A stretch of DNA of 64,000 nt from Paguma larvata (Eukaryota; Chordata; Mammalia; Carnivora; Viverridae). Location of the stretch: the NCBI GenBank assembly GCA_030068075.1, contig CM057828.1, positions 114,503,699-114,567,698 of the forward strand, in the 5' to 3' direction. Positions 33,005-43,764 of this stretch are shown one piece after another. The notes under the pieces were generated by a model. That model made no database searches. It saw only the letters and a program-made list of their open reading frames with translations, and had not been told where the DNA came from. Within the stretch, counting starts at the first letter, position 1. Each line of letters begins with the position of its first letter. A program made the position numbers and the translations under genes.

Positions 33005-33439
33005 CAAAGATATCCACATCCTAAGCCAGGAAGCTGGGAATATGTTCCCTTACCCCACAAAAGAAGCTTCGCAGAGGTTAGGGACCTTGCGATGGGGAGT
33101 TATCCCAGATGGTCCCGGTGAACCGACGTAATCACGACGGCCCCTTAAGTGAAAGAGGGAGTGGACAGCATCAGAGTGTGAGCAAATGTGACCGATGGCA
33201 GAAGCAGATGTCCAAGCGATGTGATCACGAGTCAGGGAGTGCAGGCGGCCTCTGTCAGCTGGAAAGGGAAGGAAAGGATTCTCCCCTCCGGCCTCTTGAT
33301 GGAATGCCGTCCTGTCCACATCTTGATGTCATCTCCATTTGGCACTTCTGACCTCCAGAACCGTAAGATAATAAACTTGTGTTGGTTTAGCTACTACAGT
33401 TGCGGAAAACTGTCCCAGCAGGTATAGGAAACTGATAAG
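33005..33439 (+). mobile_element. MaLR-like LTR, right part
   Basis: 'gatatccacatcctaagcc', 'gcagaggttagggaccttgc', 'gggaaggaaaggattctccc', 'cttctgacctccagaaccg' and 'taagataataaacttgtgtt' complete the LTR begun at 32550. Confidence 0.8.
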
Positions 33440-34220
33440 GCGGTCCAGTGACGTGGTTACTAAGCTGTGTGTCTGAAATTGCAGGACTCCTAAAACCTGA
33501 GCAGGACAGAGCCCGGCATCACCACCAGCCCAGCCCTCAGATTCTCCCTGCATGAGGACATAAGGCCCCGGGAAGACCTCACACTTTCTGCCTGTGAATG
33601 CTACTAAAAAGCATTTGAGTAATCTGGTCTAATCATCTGGTCTTTCTGTTGATCTAATTTAATCAGACCAGATCACACTGGCCTGTTATCTGCTTGATCT
33701 GATTATTCAACTAAATCGATCGATTCATTTGGTGAATTAATTCATAACAACACATTAATGCTTGTCAATGTCTAAACAAATTACTTCATTTAGAAAATGT
33801 TTTTTCTGGTTCTCCCCCCCCCTCTCCACCCCCCCAGAAACACTTTAGGATAAAGGGGCAGGCACAAGACCAGCATGGGACTTTGTGGTTGTCTGGTTCT
33901 CATTTGTTGGGGAAGATGAGGAGTTGGGGAGAGTCATCCATCAACTGCAGCAGACTTTGCTGGAGAGGGGAGAGGGGGAGCAAAGACTAGCCCCAACTCA
34001 TTCATGAGACCACCGTAGAAGAGACGGTGTGGAAAGGGCATCAGGGTGACGAGCCCTAGCATCTTGGATTTCCTTTGCTTCAGTGAAGTTTTCAAACTTC
34101 TGTCGGGAGATCACTCTTGGGCAGAGATGCATCTGAACTCCACGCATATGATAGATGTACAGTGGCATCAGGTGCAGCTTCTACCCTGGGCTGGCTGCCC
34201 CAGCATAGGAGCAGGAGTGC

Positions 34221-34251
<31 letters not shown>

Positions 34252-35220
34252 AGTGCGTGCCTGTGTGTGATGGGGAGGAGAGGAAGGCTGGCTTCAACTA
34301 CTGCCAGTGCCCAATACCAACAGGGACACGCAGTGGATTTCGGGGTGTGTACCTTTCAGTACCCAAACAAGTGCACTGAGCTCAGGAGGAGCAGTGACTG
34401 TGAGCTGGTCACTGTGTGCCTTGGGGAGTATCTTTCACCTTCAGGCCATGAGCATGCGACCTCTGAGCATGTGCTTAGAGATGACATATGCAAATCCCAT
34501 GACACGGTGCCCTGGAAACAAGGAGACATTCAGTAAATGGTAGTGGTGAAGGCGGTGGTGATGAGGAGACAGTGACCGTGCTAAGGAGGTGATGTGAACT
34601 GCTTACCTCCCTTATTTTTTCTTTCTGCTCCCACTTCTTTTGCCCAACATTTCAACACTTTCTTGTTTCTCTTCAAGCAAAGCATTGCCTTTCAAAGTAT
34701 GTCAGGTTTAAAAATCTCCAGAACATCAAAAATCCAAACCGAAAAGTCTTTCCACAAAAGCCTTTCAACCGGTCAGGAGTCTGGATTGTCTAAAGTAAAA
34801 TCTTGGTGAGGGAACTCTTGTTCTTTGTATGTGAATGAAAATTCAGGAAAGGGTGGGCCTTTCTCAGCATATCCGGGGTGGGCGTGGGTGGGCAGTTTGA
34901 TACAAACGTAGTGTGATCCCGGCTGCAACACGCATGCCTCCTTCATCCCAAACAGCCACTTCACATGCACTCAGGCGAGAGTAAGATCTGGACTTGGACA
35001 TCTTGTTTCCCCTTGGCTCGCTTCCAACAGAAGCGGCTTATCTGGAACAAACCTGAGCCGTGTCCGTGTAGGAACAAAGCGGCCACGCCTTGTGTGGTTT
35101 GACGGCCAGGGACCAGATTCCCAACTGCCGCCTGGATCCCGAAGCTCTATTGCAGTCTCCCAACAAACTAAAACATGACCCTTGAGAAAATGGGTGACAC
35201 CCTGGTTGTTTTTTTAACAG
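33440..35220. other. Single-copy DNA
   Basis: 1.8 kb with no dispersed repeat recognised. It contains short inverted repeats at 33620-33730, C-rich runs at about 33813-33835 and a GT microsatellite at 34218-34268. Overlapping open frames near 34046-34543 run through the GT repeat and have no family resemblance. Confidence 0.5.
34218..34268 (+). repeat. (GT)n microsatellite
   Basis: About 50 bases of GT with GTGC and GTGA interruptions. Confidence 0.95.
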
Positions 35221-35428
35221 TATTTTTTAATGTTTATTTATTTTTGAGAGACAGAGACAGAGCACGAGTGGGGGAGGGGCAGAGAGAGAGGGAGACAGAG
35301 AATTCCAAGCAGGCTCCAGGCTCTGAGCTGTCAGCACAGAGCCTGATGTAGGACTCGAACCCATGAACTGTGAGATCATGACCTGAGCCAAAGTAGGACG
35401 CTTAACCACTGAACCACCCAGGTGCCCC
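35221..35428 (-). mobile_element. CanSINE (felid type)
   Basis: Body 'aattccaagcaggctccagg', head 'actgaaccacccaggtgcccc'. TSD aacagtatttttt (35216-35228, overlapping the tail) versus aacagagattttt (35429-35441). Confidence 0.94.
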
Positions 35429-35544
35429 AACAGAGATTTTTGGTTGTTTTTTTTTGACTGAGATTCTGCAACAGGGCAGAATATGGACTGGAGATTAAAA
35501 GGAGGTTGAATCCTAGAACCGTATGCCAGAGTCTGGATACCCTG

Positions 35545-35745
35545 CTGGGTAAGAACACAGGCTCTGTTGACAGACTGCTGAATTTTGTATTTCAGCCCTG
35601 CCTTTACTACCCATGTGTGGTTGGACAAGACCAGACCTACTCATGCCTTAGTGTTCTCATCTGGAAAATGGATCTAACAGTCCTGCTTGATAGGTTTGTT
35701 CACTCAGTACGCTTTAAATGTTCAACAGATATTAGCAACAAATCA
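35545..35745 (+). mobile_element. MIR SINE, nearly complete
   Basis: 'taagaacacaggctctgttg', 'cagactgctgaattttg', 'cctgcctttactacc', 'gttctcatctggaaaatgga', 'taaatgttcaacagatatt' cover most of MIR from its tRNA-like part to its 3' end. Confidence 0.88.
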
Positions 35746-36434
35746 TCATCATCAATAGCAGCAAAACACCTGAATTTGAGGTTGGCACTTAATACACGCT
35801 CTCTTGGGGTTTACTAGCTTCTGAGGGAACAAACTTCACTAAGTGCCCGGATTTTATCTGCCATGGATGCATATCATAGGTGACTCCAAGGGTGAGCAGA
35901 CACGGCCACCGATTTAATTTTTTAATGCCAATCCTGAAAGTGTAGAACTGGCATCTGGAAGGGGCCGCTCCCAACTTCTGAAAACAAGTGCCCGTCCTTC
36001 CTTGGATTCGCTTCCCGCATATGCACGGTTCACCCCTCCCAGGGATTACCCAACCCGATTTGACTGGACGCCCAGGAGTCCGGGGGCTGTGTTTTCCACT
36101 TCCTTTGGATCTGGCACAATGCCCAGCACAGGGCGCTGCTCTCCCCAGTGCACGAGTTCACATTTCAAAGAAACGCAAGCTTGATAAAGACTTCTGCCCC
36201 ACTCCCTTTCATTCCTAATCTGCCCAAGACACATTTGCCTGGCCTTTTCTTTAAAATTGTGCACTATCCACAAAATCTCTACCTGATGGTTATATGTCCT
36301 TCAGGGCATATAGCTTCTGCCCTTTTGTGGACAGAGTTACAGAGATATGAGGGTCACAGCACCGTGCAGCACACTTAGGTTACACCTGCACTGTTTCATA
36401 GAAGACCTACAAAGCTCTGAAATGGTGGGTTTGT
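35746..36434. other. Unassigned non-coding DNA
   Basis: 0.7 kb; overlapping short frames on both strands near 35988-36378, none with recognisable similarity. Confidence 0.5.
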
Positions 36435-36658
36435 ATTTATTTTTTAAATGTTTAGTGTTTATTTATTTTGAGAGAGAAAGAGACACAGAGCATGAACAGG
36501 GGAGGGGCAGAGACAGGAGGGAGACAGAGAATCCGAAGCAGGCTCCAGGCTCTGAGGGGTCAGCACGCAGCCTGACTCGGGCCTCAGACTCACTGACCGC
36601 AAATTCATGACCTGAGCCAAAGTCGGAGGCTTAACTGACTGAGCTGCCCAGGAGCCCC
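36435..36658 (-). mobile_element. CanSINE (felid type)
   Basis: Body 'ccgaagcaggctccaggctc', head 'gactgagctgcccaggagcccc'. TSD gaaatggtg at 36419-36427 and 36659-36667. Confidence 0.94.
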
Positions 36659-36796
36659 GAAATGGTGAATTTTTGATTACACTGAGTTTTAATTAAACTT
36701 CATGGGAAATTAGTACAGGAGATACATTATAGATTTAGAGGAAATTAGTTATATAAAAATATAAGTAATTTGCATTTGATAATTATAATAGCTAGT

Positions 36797-36950
36797 TTAC
36801 TAAGCATTTTCTATGAGCCCTTTACAAGTATTAACCCATTTTATAGACAAGGAAAGTGAGTACCAGCGAGACCAGGTAGTTTGCCCACAATTCCACAGCC
36901 ATAAGAGATAAAGGCCGGCATCAAATATGAACAGGTAGATTCTGAAAGGA
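36797..36950 (-). mobile_element. MIR SINE
   Basis: 'tactaagcattttctatgag', 'tttacaagtattaaccca', 'ttttatagacaaggaaagtg', 'gtagtttgcccacaattcc' follow MIR in reverse. Confidence 0.82.
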
Positions 36951-36998
36951 TGTGCTTGTAACAACAATCCAAACCGTGGGAGCAAGGGAACAAACGGC

Positions 36999-37350
36999 TG
37001 TATTAGTTATTGATTCCTGCGTAGCTAAACCCTTCAAAACTTAGTGACTTGAAACGACGGACCTTCATCATCCCCCAGTTTCTGTGGGACAGGACTCCAG
37101 GTGTGGCTTAGTTGGGTCCTCCGGCTCAGGTCTCCCGTGACCTTGCCGTGAAGCCCGGGCTCCACTCAGCCTAGATTGCGAGTTCCCTCCTGGCAGCTGG
37201 CAGGCCTCAGTTCCTTGCGAGGAGGGCCTCTCCATCCCCTGCCCTGAGTCCTCACCGCGTGGTCCTCGGTGCTCCCAGCCGCAAAAAGCCCTGGAGGCAG
37301 AACCCAGTCTTTCATCTTCATTTCAGAAGTGACATGCCACCGTTTCTTTA
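36999..37350 (-). mobile_element. MaLR/MLT1-like LTR, antisense
   Basis: 'tattagttattgattcctgc', 'cttcaaaacttagtgacttg', 'agtttctgtgggacaggac', 'ggtgtggcttagttgggtcc' and 'cctcagttccttgcgaggag' are the ordered antisense landmarks of the same LTR type as 4548-5480. GC- and CpG-richer than its surroundings. Confidence 0.75.
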
Positions 37351-37503
37351 ATCATTAGAATTAAATCATGAAGTGCAGGAAGGGGCAGGAGGACCAGGAG
37401 GAGCAGGACCGGCTCCCACCAGAGCCTTTGGAAACTGGACAAATCGAGCAGCACAGGCACAATTCAGACCCGAATCGTCAGAGAGGTTTCCTCTGCAATT
37501 TTC

Positions 37504-37717
37504 TTTTTTTTTTTTTAATGTTTATTTATTTTTGAGACAGAGAGACAGAGCATGAGTGGGGGAGGGGCAGAGAGAGAGGGAGACACAGAATCCGAAGCAG
37601 GCTCCATGCTCTGAGCTGTCAGCACAGAGCCCGACGCGGGGCTCGAACTCACGGACCGTGAGATCATGACCTGAGCCGAAGTCGGCCGCTCAACCGACTG
37701 AGCCACCCAGGCGCCCC
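37504..37717 (-). mobile_element. Near-consensus young felid CanSINE
   Basis: The copy closest to the felid consensus in the window. It still has CpGs that decay fast in old copies ('gcccgacgcggggctcgaac', 'cggaccgtgag', 'gccgaagtcggccgc', 'aggcgcccc'). TSD tcctctgcaattttc (37489-37503) versus tcctctgcagttttc (37718-37732). Confidence 0.96.
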
Positions 37718-38150
37718 TCCTCTGCAGTTTTCAATGGATAATGCAGGGTTTTTCCTTTCCTTCTTTTAAAGAAGTAAGACCGTCTTAAATTTCTGTCTTT
37801 CTTAAAACACAGAAAAGGAAGTCGACATTTCTGAGCTTTCTGAAATGTGCCCGCACTATGGGGGAATCGCCCCCTAACTTTCTGGTTGAGCTTCTCTGTT
37901 GGACGAAGAGGGAGTCGCCCAGGGCGAGATCTCTTCAGGACCCACAGCCGCCTCTGTCTTCTCCCCATCGCTCAGGGAGCAACTTTCTATTGGGTACCAC
38001 CGCGCGGGCCTGCCATTTTCATTGTGTAGCAGTGAAAACTAGGTCAACCTGTTCTTTCATTAAGTTTTTCCCAACTGTAGCACCATCAATTCCAGAATGG
38101 TTTTTCGGGGGGCCTGGTCAGTCAGTGAGAAAAGCCCGAGGAACCTTGGG

Positions 38151-38166
38151 GGTTGCCATGGCAACC
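38151..38166. promoter_or_regulatory. Perfect RFX X-box palindrome
   Basis: GGTTGCCATGGCAACC is a perfect 16-base palindrome and contains GTTGCC-AT-GGCAAC, an ideal match to the RFX-family X-box consensus GTNRCC(N0-3)RGYAAC. Both half-sites are intact with a 2-base spacer. RFX factors control ciliary and MHC class II genes; which, if any, target applies here is unknown. Confidence 0.6.
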
Positions 38167-38576
38167 GCCAGATAAGAAGGGAGCTGAGGACACAAGCAGG
38201 TTAAATTAGCTGTCTCCTGTCACACGGGGCTGCCCGGGGGAGGACCGCCTCTGCAGTCCGGAGCCAGACAAGGATGCGGGATGCATACAGAGCAGCAGCC
38301 CTGGAGGCAGGTCAGAGCGGGCCACTTGCAGGGCCCAGCGCTCCCGGGGTGGCCTTTCCTGGGAGTGGGGGCGGGAACAGGGGAGCTGGGGGCACTTACT
38401 GTCCAAGCCTCCCCAACATCGGTCTCCCTTTCCAGAGTCCCCCAGTGTGCACGTGCCATTAACTGAGCCTCTCAGGCAAACAACTTCCCATAACGAAGGA
38501 GGGCCTGGCTGGGCTGCAGGGCACGGGGCCTGGGGTCGCTAGGGCACCACCCCCCCCCCCCCCCGCCCTGTAGGAA

Positions 38577-38594
38577 GTGCGCCCCCTGCGGCAC
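38577..38594 (-). promoter_or_regulatory. Candidate CTCF motif
   Basis: The minus strand reads GTGCCGCAGGGGGCGCAC, with the intact core CAGGGGGCGC; 12 of 14 positions of CCASYAGRKGGCRS fit. It lies just right of a C15 run. Confidence 0.45.
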
Positions 38595-38713
38595 AGGGGA
38601 GACAGGATTGTGCAGCAGCCTGCTTCTCCACAGGGCCTGCGCTCCCTCTCCCTTTCTCTCTCTTGTATTTTTAACTCAACCTAAATAATTTTTCTTTTCT
38701 TACAAGATGCTCG

Positions 38714-38727
38714 TTGCCATCTGCTGA
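38714..38727 (-). promoter_or_regulatory. Weaker candidate CTCF motif
   Basis: Plus strand TTGCCATCTGCTGA fits the reverse CTCF core (SYGCCMYCTRSTGG) at 12 of 14 positions; 120 bases from the previous candidate and in the same orientation. Confidence 0.35.
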
Positions 38728-39114
38728 CCAGACGCCATCACTGCAAATAAAACTGCCAACCCGAGCGCCTGGGGAAGCGATGGCAGTGTGGGGCCTTGTG
38801 CTGATGTTCCCTGAGTTAACTCAGACCGAGACAGACGTCTCTGTTTCAGTGGGATCATCGCTCTGGCCTCGGATTGGAAACGTCATTGCAGTGGGGCTTG
38901 GTAGGAGGTTATAACAGCGGGGAGGGAGGACGAATGCCAAATCTCTGAGTGAATTACAAAAGGACATCCGTCCTTTTGTCTCTTGGCATGCACAAACAAA
39001 TGGCAAATATCACAAATCCTAGTATTTATTTGTAAAAATTAGTTAATGTCATCATTTGATGCTTTAAGGATGAAATGACGAATGTAGACATAATGATATA
39101 AGATAAAGGAGATA

Positions 39115-39337
39115 GGGGCTCCTGGGTGGCTCAGTCAGGTAAGTGTCCACCATCCGCTCAGGTCATGATCTCGTGGCTGGTAGGTTCGGGCCCTGCGTCT
39201 GTGGGGACAGCTCAGAGCCTGGAGCCTGTTTTGGATTCTGTGTCTCCCTCTCTCTCTCTCTGCCCCTCCCCTGCTTGCTCTCTATCTCTCTCAAAACCAA
39301 ACATTAAAAAATACAAAATAAAATAAGATAAAATAAA
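39115..39337 (+). mobile_element. CanSINE, plus strand
   Basis: Head 'ggggctcctgggtggctcag'; (TC)n tract; the tail has grown to an AAAATAAG-type repeat. TSD approximately ataaaggagata / aataaagggata on either side. Confidence 0.94.
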
Positions 39338-40198
39338 ATAAAGGGATAAACCTGTGGGTCTTTAGGCCAGATCCAAGCAGAGTTTGGGCTGTGGGGTTAC
39401 AGAGGAGAGAGGTCAGAGGGGGGCAGGCGGCCCCCATCTGTACCAGTGGAGGTCCACATACCATATGTCCAATGTTAAATGAGAAATAAAGGTACAAACT
39501 GTTATATAAAATATTCTATCCTCCTTCCTTGACAAATTAGCTTCACAATGACGGGGAAGGTCACGTTTGAATTCAGAACTCAGATTCCTCCATACTGAGT
39601 GCTAGACTGTCAACCTACAAGGAGAACCAGCCTCTCTGCCCCTGGCTTTGGACCCAGCCCCTTCTTTTCTCCCGCCTGGCTCCCTCCCAGGTGGTGAGGT
39701 GGCTACAATGCGTGGCTATCCCAGCCTCACGTCCCAGTTGTAGCTGATGCCTCCTCCCTCAGGAAAGGGAACATGCACACTGGAAGCCACTAAGGCCCTC
39801 CAGGGTCTGGACACTGGGAAGAAGGAGGCAGAGATGTGACAGTTGACTCAAGGCTTTTGGAGTAGATAATTCCAGGGTCGCAGGTCCTCAGAATGTGTGG
39901 TCTAGAAGGGGTGCATAGGTTCCAGAATTCATGGCCCTTTGGTCCCTTGGGCTCCTTGCCCGATGGTGAGAAGGTGGGTTGAGGAGAGGCAGAGCTGTTC
40001 TAAAGTATGGAGCTGGGACAGGGGCTCCTCTTGCCCACATTTCCCGGCAGTGCTGATGTGACAGGAGGTAAGAGGCAGGAAGGCACGGCTGGGGGCAGAG
40101 AGTGGGAATGCCCTCTGCCATTCCCCCAACACCTACTCTCTATTCCTCTCTTTCTTGACCCCGCTCAAATCACACATTATTCAAAGTTATTCATGCCA
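39338..40198. other. Unassigned non-coding DNA
   Basis: 0.86 kb with no recognised repeat. Overlapping frames at 39888-40132 (minus) and 40007-40252 (plus) are unsupported. Confidence 0.5.
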
Positions 40199-40376
40199 GG
40201 GGCACCTGGGTGGTTCAGTCAGTTAAGGGTCCAACTTGAACTTGGGTCATGATCTCATGGTTTGTGAGTTCGAGCCCCGCATCGGGCTCTGTGATGGCAG
40301 TGCAGAGCCAGCTCTTTCTCTCTGCCTCTCCCCCGCTTGTGCTCTTTCTCTCTCTCTCAACATAAATAAATAAAAC
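40199..40376 (+). mobile_element. CanSINE, plus strand
   Basis: Head 'ggggcacctgggtggttcag', 'gagttcgagccccgcatcgg', then TC tract and AAATAAATAAA tail. TSD aaagttattcatg (40183-40195) versus aaagttaatcatg (40377-40389). Confidence 0.95.
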
Positions 40377-40594
40377 AAAGTTAATCATGTCCCCAAACAC
40401 CTTTACAGTCTCCCAACAGGATAGCATCAAAACTCTGCTGCCTGGCTTTCCAGATTTGTGTCATTTCTCCTTGTTCACTCTTCTGAAGAGGCACCAAGGT
40501 TGGTGTCACTTAAAATCAACAGAATCGATTGGGTATTTGTGCTTGCTGTTTTTTTTCCAGGAGTTTTTATAAAGCCAAGATGTTGTAGTTTCAC

Positions 40595-41559
40595 TTTTTA
40601 TTTATTTTTTAAGATATGAATGTTTCTTGTTCCAGATTTTATTTTCATTGAGGTAAAATTGGTCTATAATTTTATATGTATGTTATAGGTGTACAGCATT
40701 ATAATTCGAGTGTATGTACTACAAAGTGAGCATGACCCAATATCTAGTTACCATTCATCACCGTACAATTGACTCCCTTCACCGATTTGCTCACCCCCAC
40801 CTCCTTCCCTTCTGGTAACCATCCATATGTTCTATGTATCTATGAGTCTGTTTTTGCGTTGTATTGTTTTTGTTTGCTTTGTGTTTTTAGGTTCCACATG
40901 TGAATGAAATCATATAATATTTATCTTTTTCTGTCTGACATTTCACAGGGCATGATATCTTCAAGGTCATCCATGTTGTTGTAAATGGCAGGATTTCATT
41001 CTTCTTTATGTCTGAATAATATTCCATTATATGTCTCTCTATCTATATCTATCTAATGTATATCTATCATCTATCTATCTATCTATCTCTCTATCTCTCT
41101 ATCCATCTATCATATCCTCTGTATCCATTCATCTATCATGGACACTTAGATTGTTTCCATACATATCTTGTCTAATGTAAATAATGCTGCAATGAACATA
41201 GGGGTGCATAAATATTTTTGAATTAGTGTTTTTTGTATTCTTTGGATAAATATCCAGAAGCAGAATAGCTGGGCCATATGGTAATTCTATTCTTAATTTT
41301 TTGAGGAAACTCCGTACTGCTTTCCGAAATGGCTGTACCACTTCACATTCCCACCAACAGTGTACGAGGGTTGCTTTTTCACCACACCCTCACCAGTACT
41401 GCTATTTCTTGTCTTTTTGACAGCAACCATTCTAACTTTCATGAGGTGATATCCCATTGTGGTTTTGATTTGCATTTTCCTAATAATTAGTGATGTTGAA
41501 CATCTATTAATGTGTCCAATTGGCTATCTAAGACACTGTAACTTAAAAATTTTTTCAGC
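40595..41559 (-). mobile_element. L1 (L1MA-like) 3' end, antisense
   Basis: 'ttcattgaggtaaaattgg', 'ggtgtacagcattataattc', 'gttccacatgtgaatgaaat', 'taatgctgcaatgaacatag', 'aaatggctgtaccacttcac' and 'gatatcccattgtggttttg' run from the 3'UTR into the ORF2 end. 5'-truncated, about 1 kb, less diverged than the L1M pieces to the left. Confidence 0.88.
41034..41115 (+). repeat. (ATCT)n microsatellite inside L1
   Basis: Interrupted ATCT/CTCT units expanded from the 'attatatgtct..' part of the L1. Confidence 0.93.
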
Positions 41560-41574
41560 AGAGTTGTTCTTAAA

Positions 41575-41784
41575 TTTTTTAAATGTTTATTTATTTTTCC
41601 AGAGAGAGACACAGCATGTGAGCAGGGGAGGGGCAGAGATAGAGGGAGACACAGAATCCGAAGCAGGCTCCAGGCTCTGAGCTGTCAGCACAGAGCCCGA
41701 TGCGGTGCTCGAACTCATAAACCGCAAGACTGTGACCTGAGCCAAAGACGGATGCTTAACTGACTGAGCCGCCTAGGTGCCCCA
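41575..41784 (-). mobile_element. CanSINE (felid type)
   Basis: Body 'ccgaagcaggctccaggctc', head 'gactgagccgcctaggtgcccc'. TSD agagttgttcttaaa (41560-41574) versus agagatgttcttaaa (41789-41803). Confidence 0.95.
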
Positions 41785-41979
41785 CAAAAGAGATGTTCTT
41801 AAAATGATCTACATAGTCTGATTCTGTGTTGTCTTTCTGACTTCATTCTCTACCCTGTTTCATTTAGTTTCAGAGAGTGCAGTGGTGCTATAGCCTTGTG
41901 TGCAAACAGACTTCCCTCTAGTACACACACACATACGTAACAGACACAGGGAGGCAGACATGGCTGTTTTCGTTTCTGT

Positions 41980-42362
41980 AAGAGTGTGCCAGGGCTGACA
42001 TAACAAAATACCACAGATTAGGTGGCTTATACCTAATTTATTTTCTCTCAGTTCTAGAAGCTGAAAGTCCAAGATCAAAATGTCAATGGGGTGGTTTCTC
42101 CTGATGCCTCTCTTCTTGGTTTGCAGGTGGTCATCTTCTCCCTTGTCCTCACGTGGTCTTTTCTCTTCTTGGTGTCTCTCTGTGTCCTAATCACCTTTTC
42201 TTATAAGGACACCAGCCAGACTGGATTAGGTCTCCCTAATGACCTCATTTTAATGTAATTACCTCTTCAAAGACCCTGGGTCCAAAAACAGTTACATTCT
42301 GAGTTACTGAGAGTTAGGGCTTCAACATGATTTGGAGAGGAAAACAATTCATCCCATAATAC
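41980..42362 (-). mobile_element. MaLR MLT1-like LTR, antisense
   Basis: 'gtgccagggctgacataaca', 'aaataccacagattaggtgg', 'ctcagttctagaagctgaaa', 'cttcttataaggacaccag'-type segment, 'gtaattacctcttcaaagac' and 'aaacaattcatcccataata' are an unusually complete antisense MLT1 series. Confidence 0.9.
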
Positions 42363-42789
42363 CCCTGTACTCAAAGAAGAGGTTTAGAATCGCATCAGCA
42401 ATGAAGGTAAAGAGTGCTCATAAAAATATCCTGAACTGAAGAAAAGAAGGACTGGACATGTATAAGGAACAGCTTCACCTCAACCCCTTCATTCTTAGGT
42501 CCTAAGTCCCTACACTACTTATTTTTGTGTAGCCACACAAAGAAGGGAGTTCTAAGGACCATTGGCTAAGATTGGCCAAAGAAAGAGTTTCTGTGGCTCA
42601 TCTCTCAGCAGCTCCAAATGGCATAAACACGTATTCCTGTTTCCTTGTGACATTCCTCATGGTTGAGCACTCTCTTTAAGGGGCCCACCTTCCTGGACCT
42701 CTGGAAAACCATTCTGTCAGGTTGTGTACTATTTCTCATCGGGAACCTCACCGACTCCTTTTTTTAGCTACTTCTAGTCCATTTTTAGT
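42363..42789. other. Unassigned non-coding DNA
   Basis: No recognised feature between the LTR and the L2 fragment. Confidence 0.5.
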
Positions 42790-43200
42790 GCAAGGTTCCA
42801 TCCTTTGGCATGTGTTCTTGTCACTCTATATTCTCTCCCTGGGTCACCCGTGTTCCATGGCTTCAACTACAATTGTGATGCAAATGATTCCCAGTCTCTG
42901 TCTCTTGTCTGGATGTGTCTACTACACATCTCCCACGTAGATGAAACAGGAGCCTTCACACTCGGCGTGTCCAAAGTCAGATTAATCATCTTCCTCCCTG
43001 AATCTGCTCCGTGCTGTATCTTCTGTTATCAGTACAGCCAGAAAGCTGAGTCAAATTAGATTTCTCCCCCTCGCTGAGTCCCACAGTCAAACACTCTACA
43101 GACTGTTTTCTTTCTCTTTGATGTATATATTCATTCCTTCCAGCCCTTCCTCTCCACATCTGTGCTCTTGCTTCTGACCGCATCGTCCAGATGACTGCAC
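42790..43200 (+). mobile_element. L2 LINE fragment (internal)
   Basis: 'attctctccctgggtcaccc', 'catggcttcaactacaattg', 'gatgcaaatgattcccag', 'ctacacatctcccacg', 'gtgtccaaagtcagattaat' match the coding 3' part of L2 in forward order. Frames are broken. Confidence 0.75.
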
Positions 43201-43534
43201 TTTCTTCTTGCTTCCTTTCTGTTCACTTTCACCCTGTTCATTTTCTTAGATTTAAAAAATATTAAAAATAAAATAACTAATCATTTTGACTATTGGTCAT
43301 GTTTGATTTAATTCTTAGTAAGTCATTAAATGAGTTGAACCTTATAAAGTTAACAAATGTTTCATTTTCTAAAATTATTTCATTATCTTTTGAGGCAACT
43401 ACTTTGTTGAATTTAGATTATAACCTTCAAATTAATTTTTATTATCATTACATGTACATGCATGTATCTAGAACAAGCAACATGTACTCTGTTGTTTTAA
43501 ATTTCTAGAAATGGTATTATGTATACCTTAAATT
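43201..43534. other. AT-rich unassigned DNA
   Basis: No recognised feature. Confidence 0.5.
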
Positions 43535-43745
43535 AAATTTTTATTTATTTTATTTAAAAAATTATTTAAAAGAGAGAGAGAGTGCACAAGTGGGGTGAGG
43601 GGCAGAGAGAGAGAGAAAGAATCTTAAGCAGGTTCCATGTTCTACAAGGAGCATCATGTTGGGCTCGAACCCACAACACTGGGATCATGACCTAAGCCAA
43701 AATCAAGAATCAGACACTCAACCTGTTGAGCCAGCCAGGCACCCT
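43535..43745 (-). mobile_element. CanSINE, older subtype
   Basis: Generic body ('gaatcttaagcaggttccat', 'gctcgaacccacaacactg'), head 'gttgagccagccaggcaccc'. Only a short TSD (cttaaat) is visible. Confidence 0.9.
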
Positions 43746-43764
43746 TCTTAAATGAGATTTTTAA

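Larger units (their letters stand above)
37733..39114. other. GC/CpG-richer single-copy block with motif cluster
   Basis: Free of dispersed repeats. The part at about 37840-38600 has many more CpGs than the neighbouring DNA (gtcgccc, accgcgcggg, tccggag and others) and a C15 run at 38550-38564. Open frames (for example 37858-38175) have no known relatives. Regulatory potential is suggested by the motifs listed below, not proven. Confidence 0.5.

Noticed and set aside
37840..38600. CpG island promoter of a gene
   Set aside because: CpG is raised but not clearly island-level by eye, and no first exon or start codon context can be supported; kept only as a possible regulatory block.
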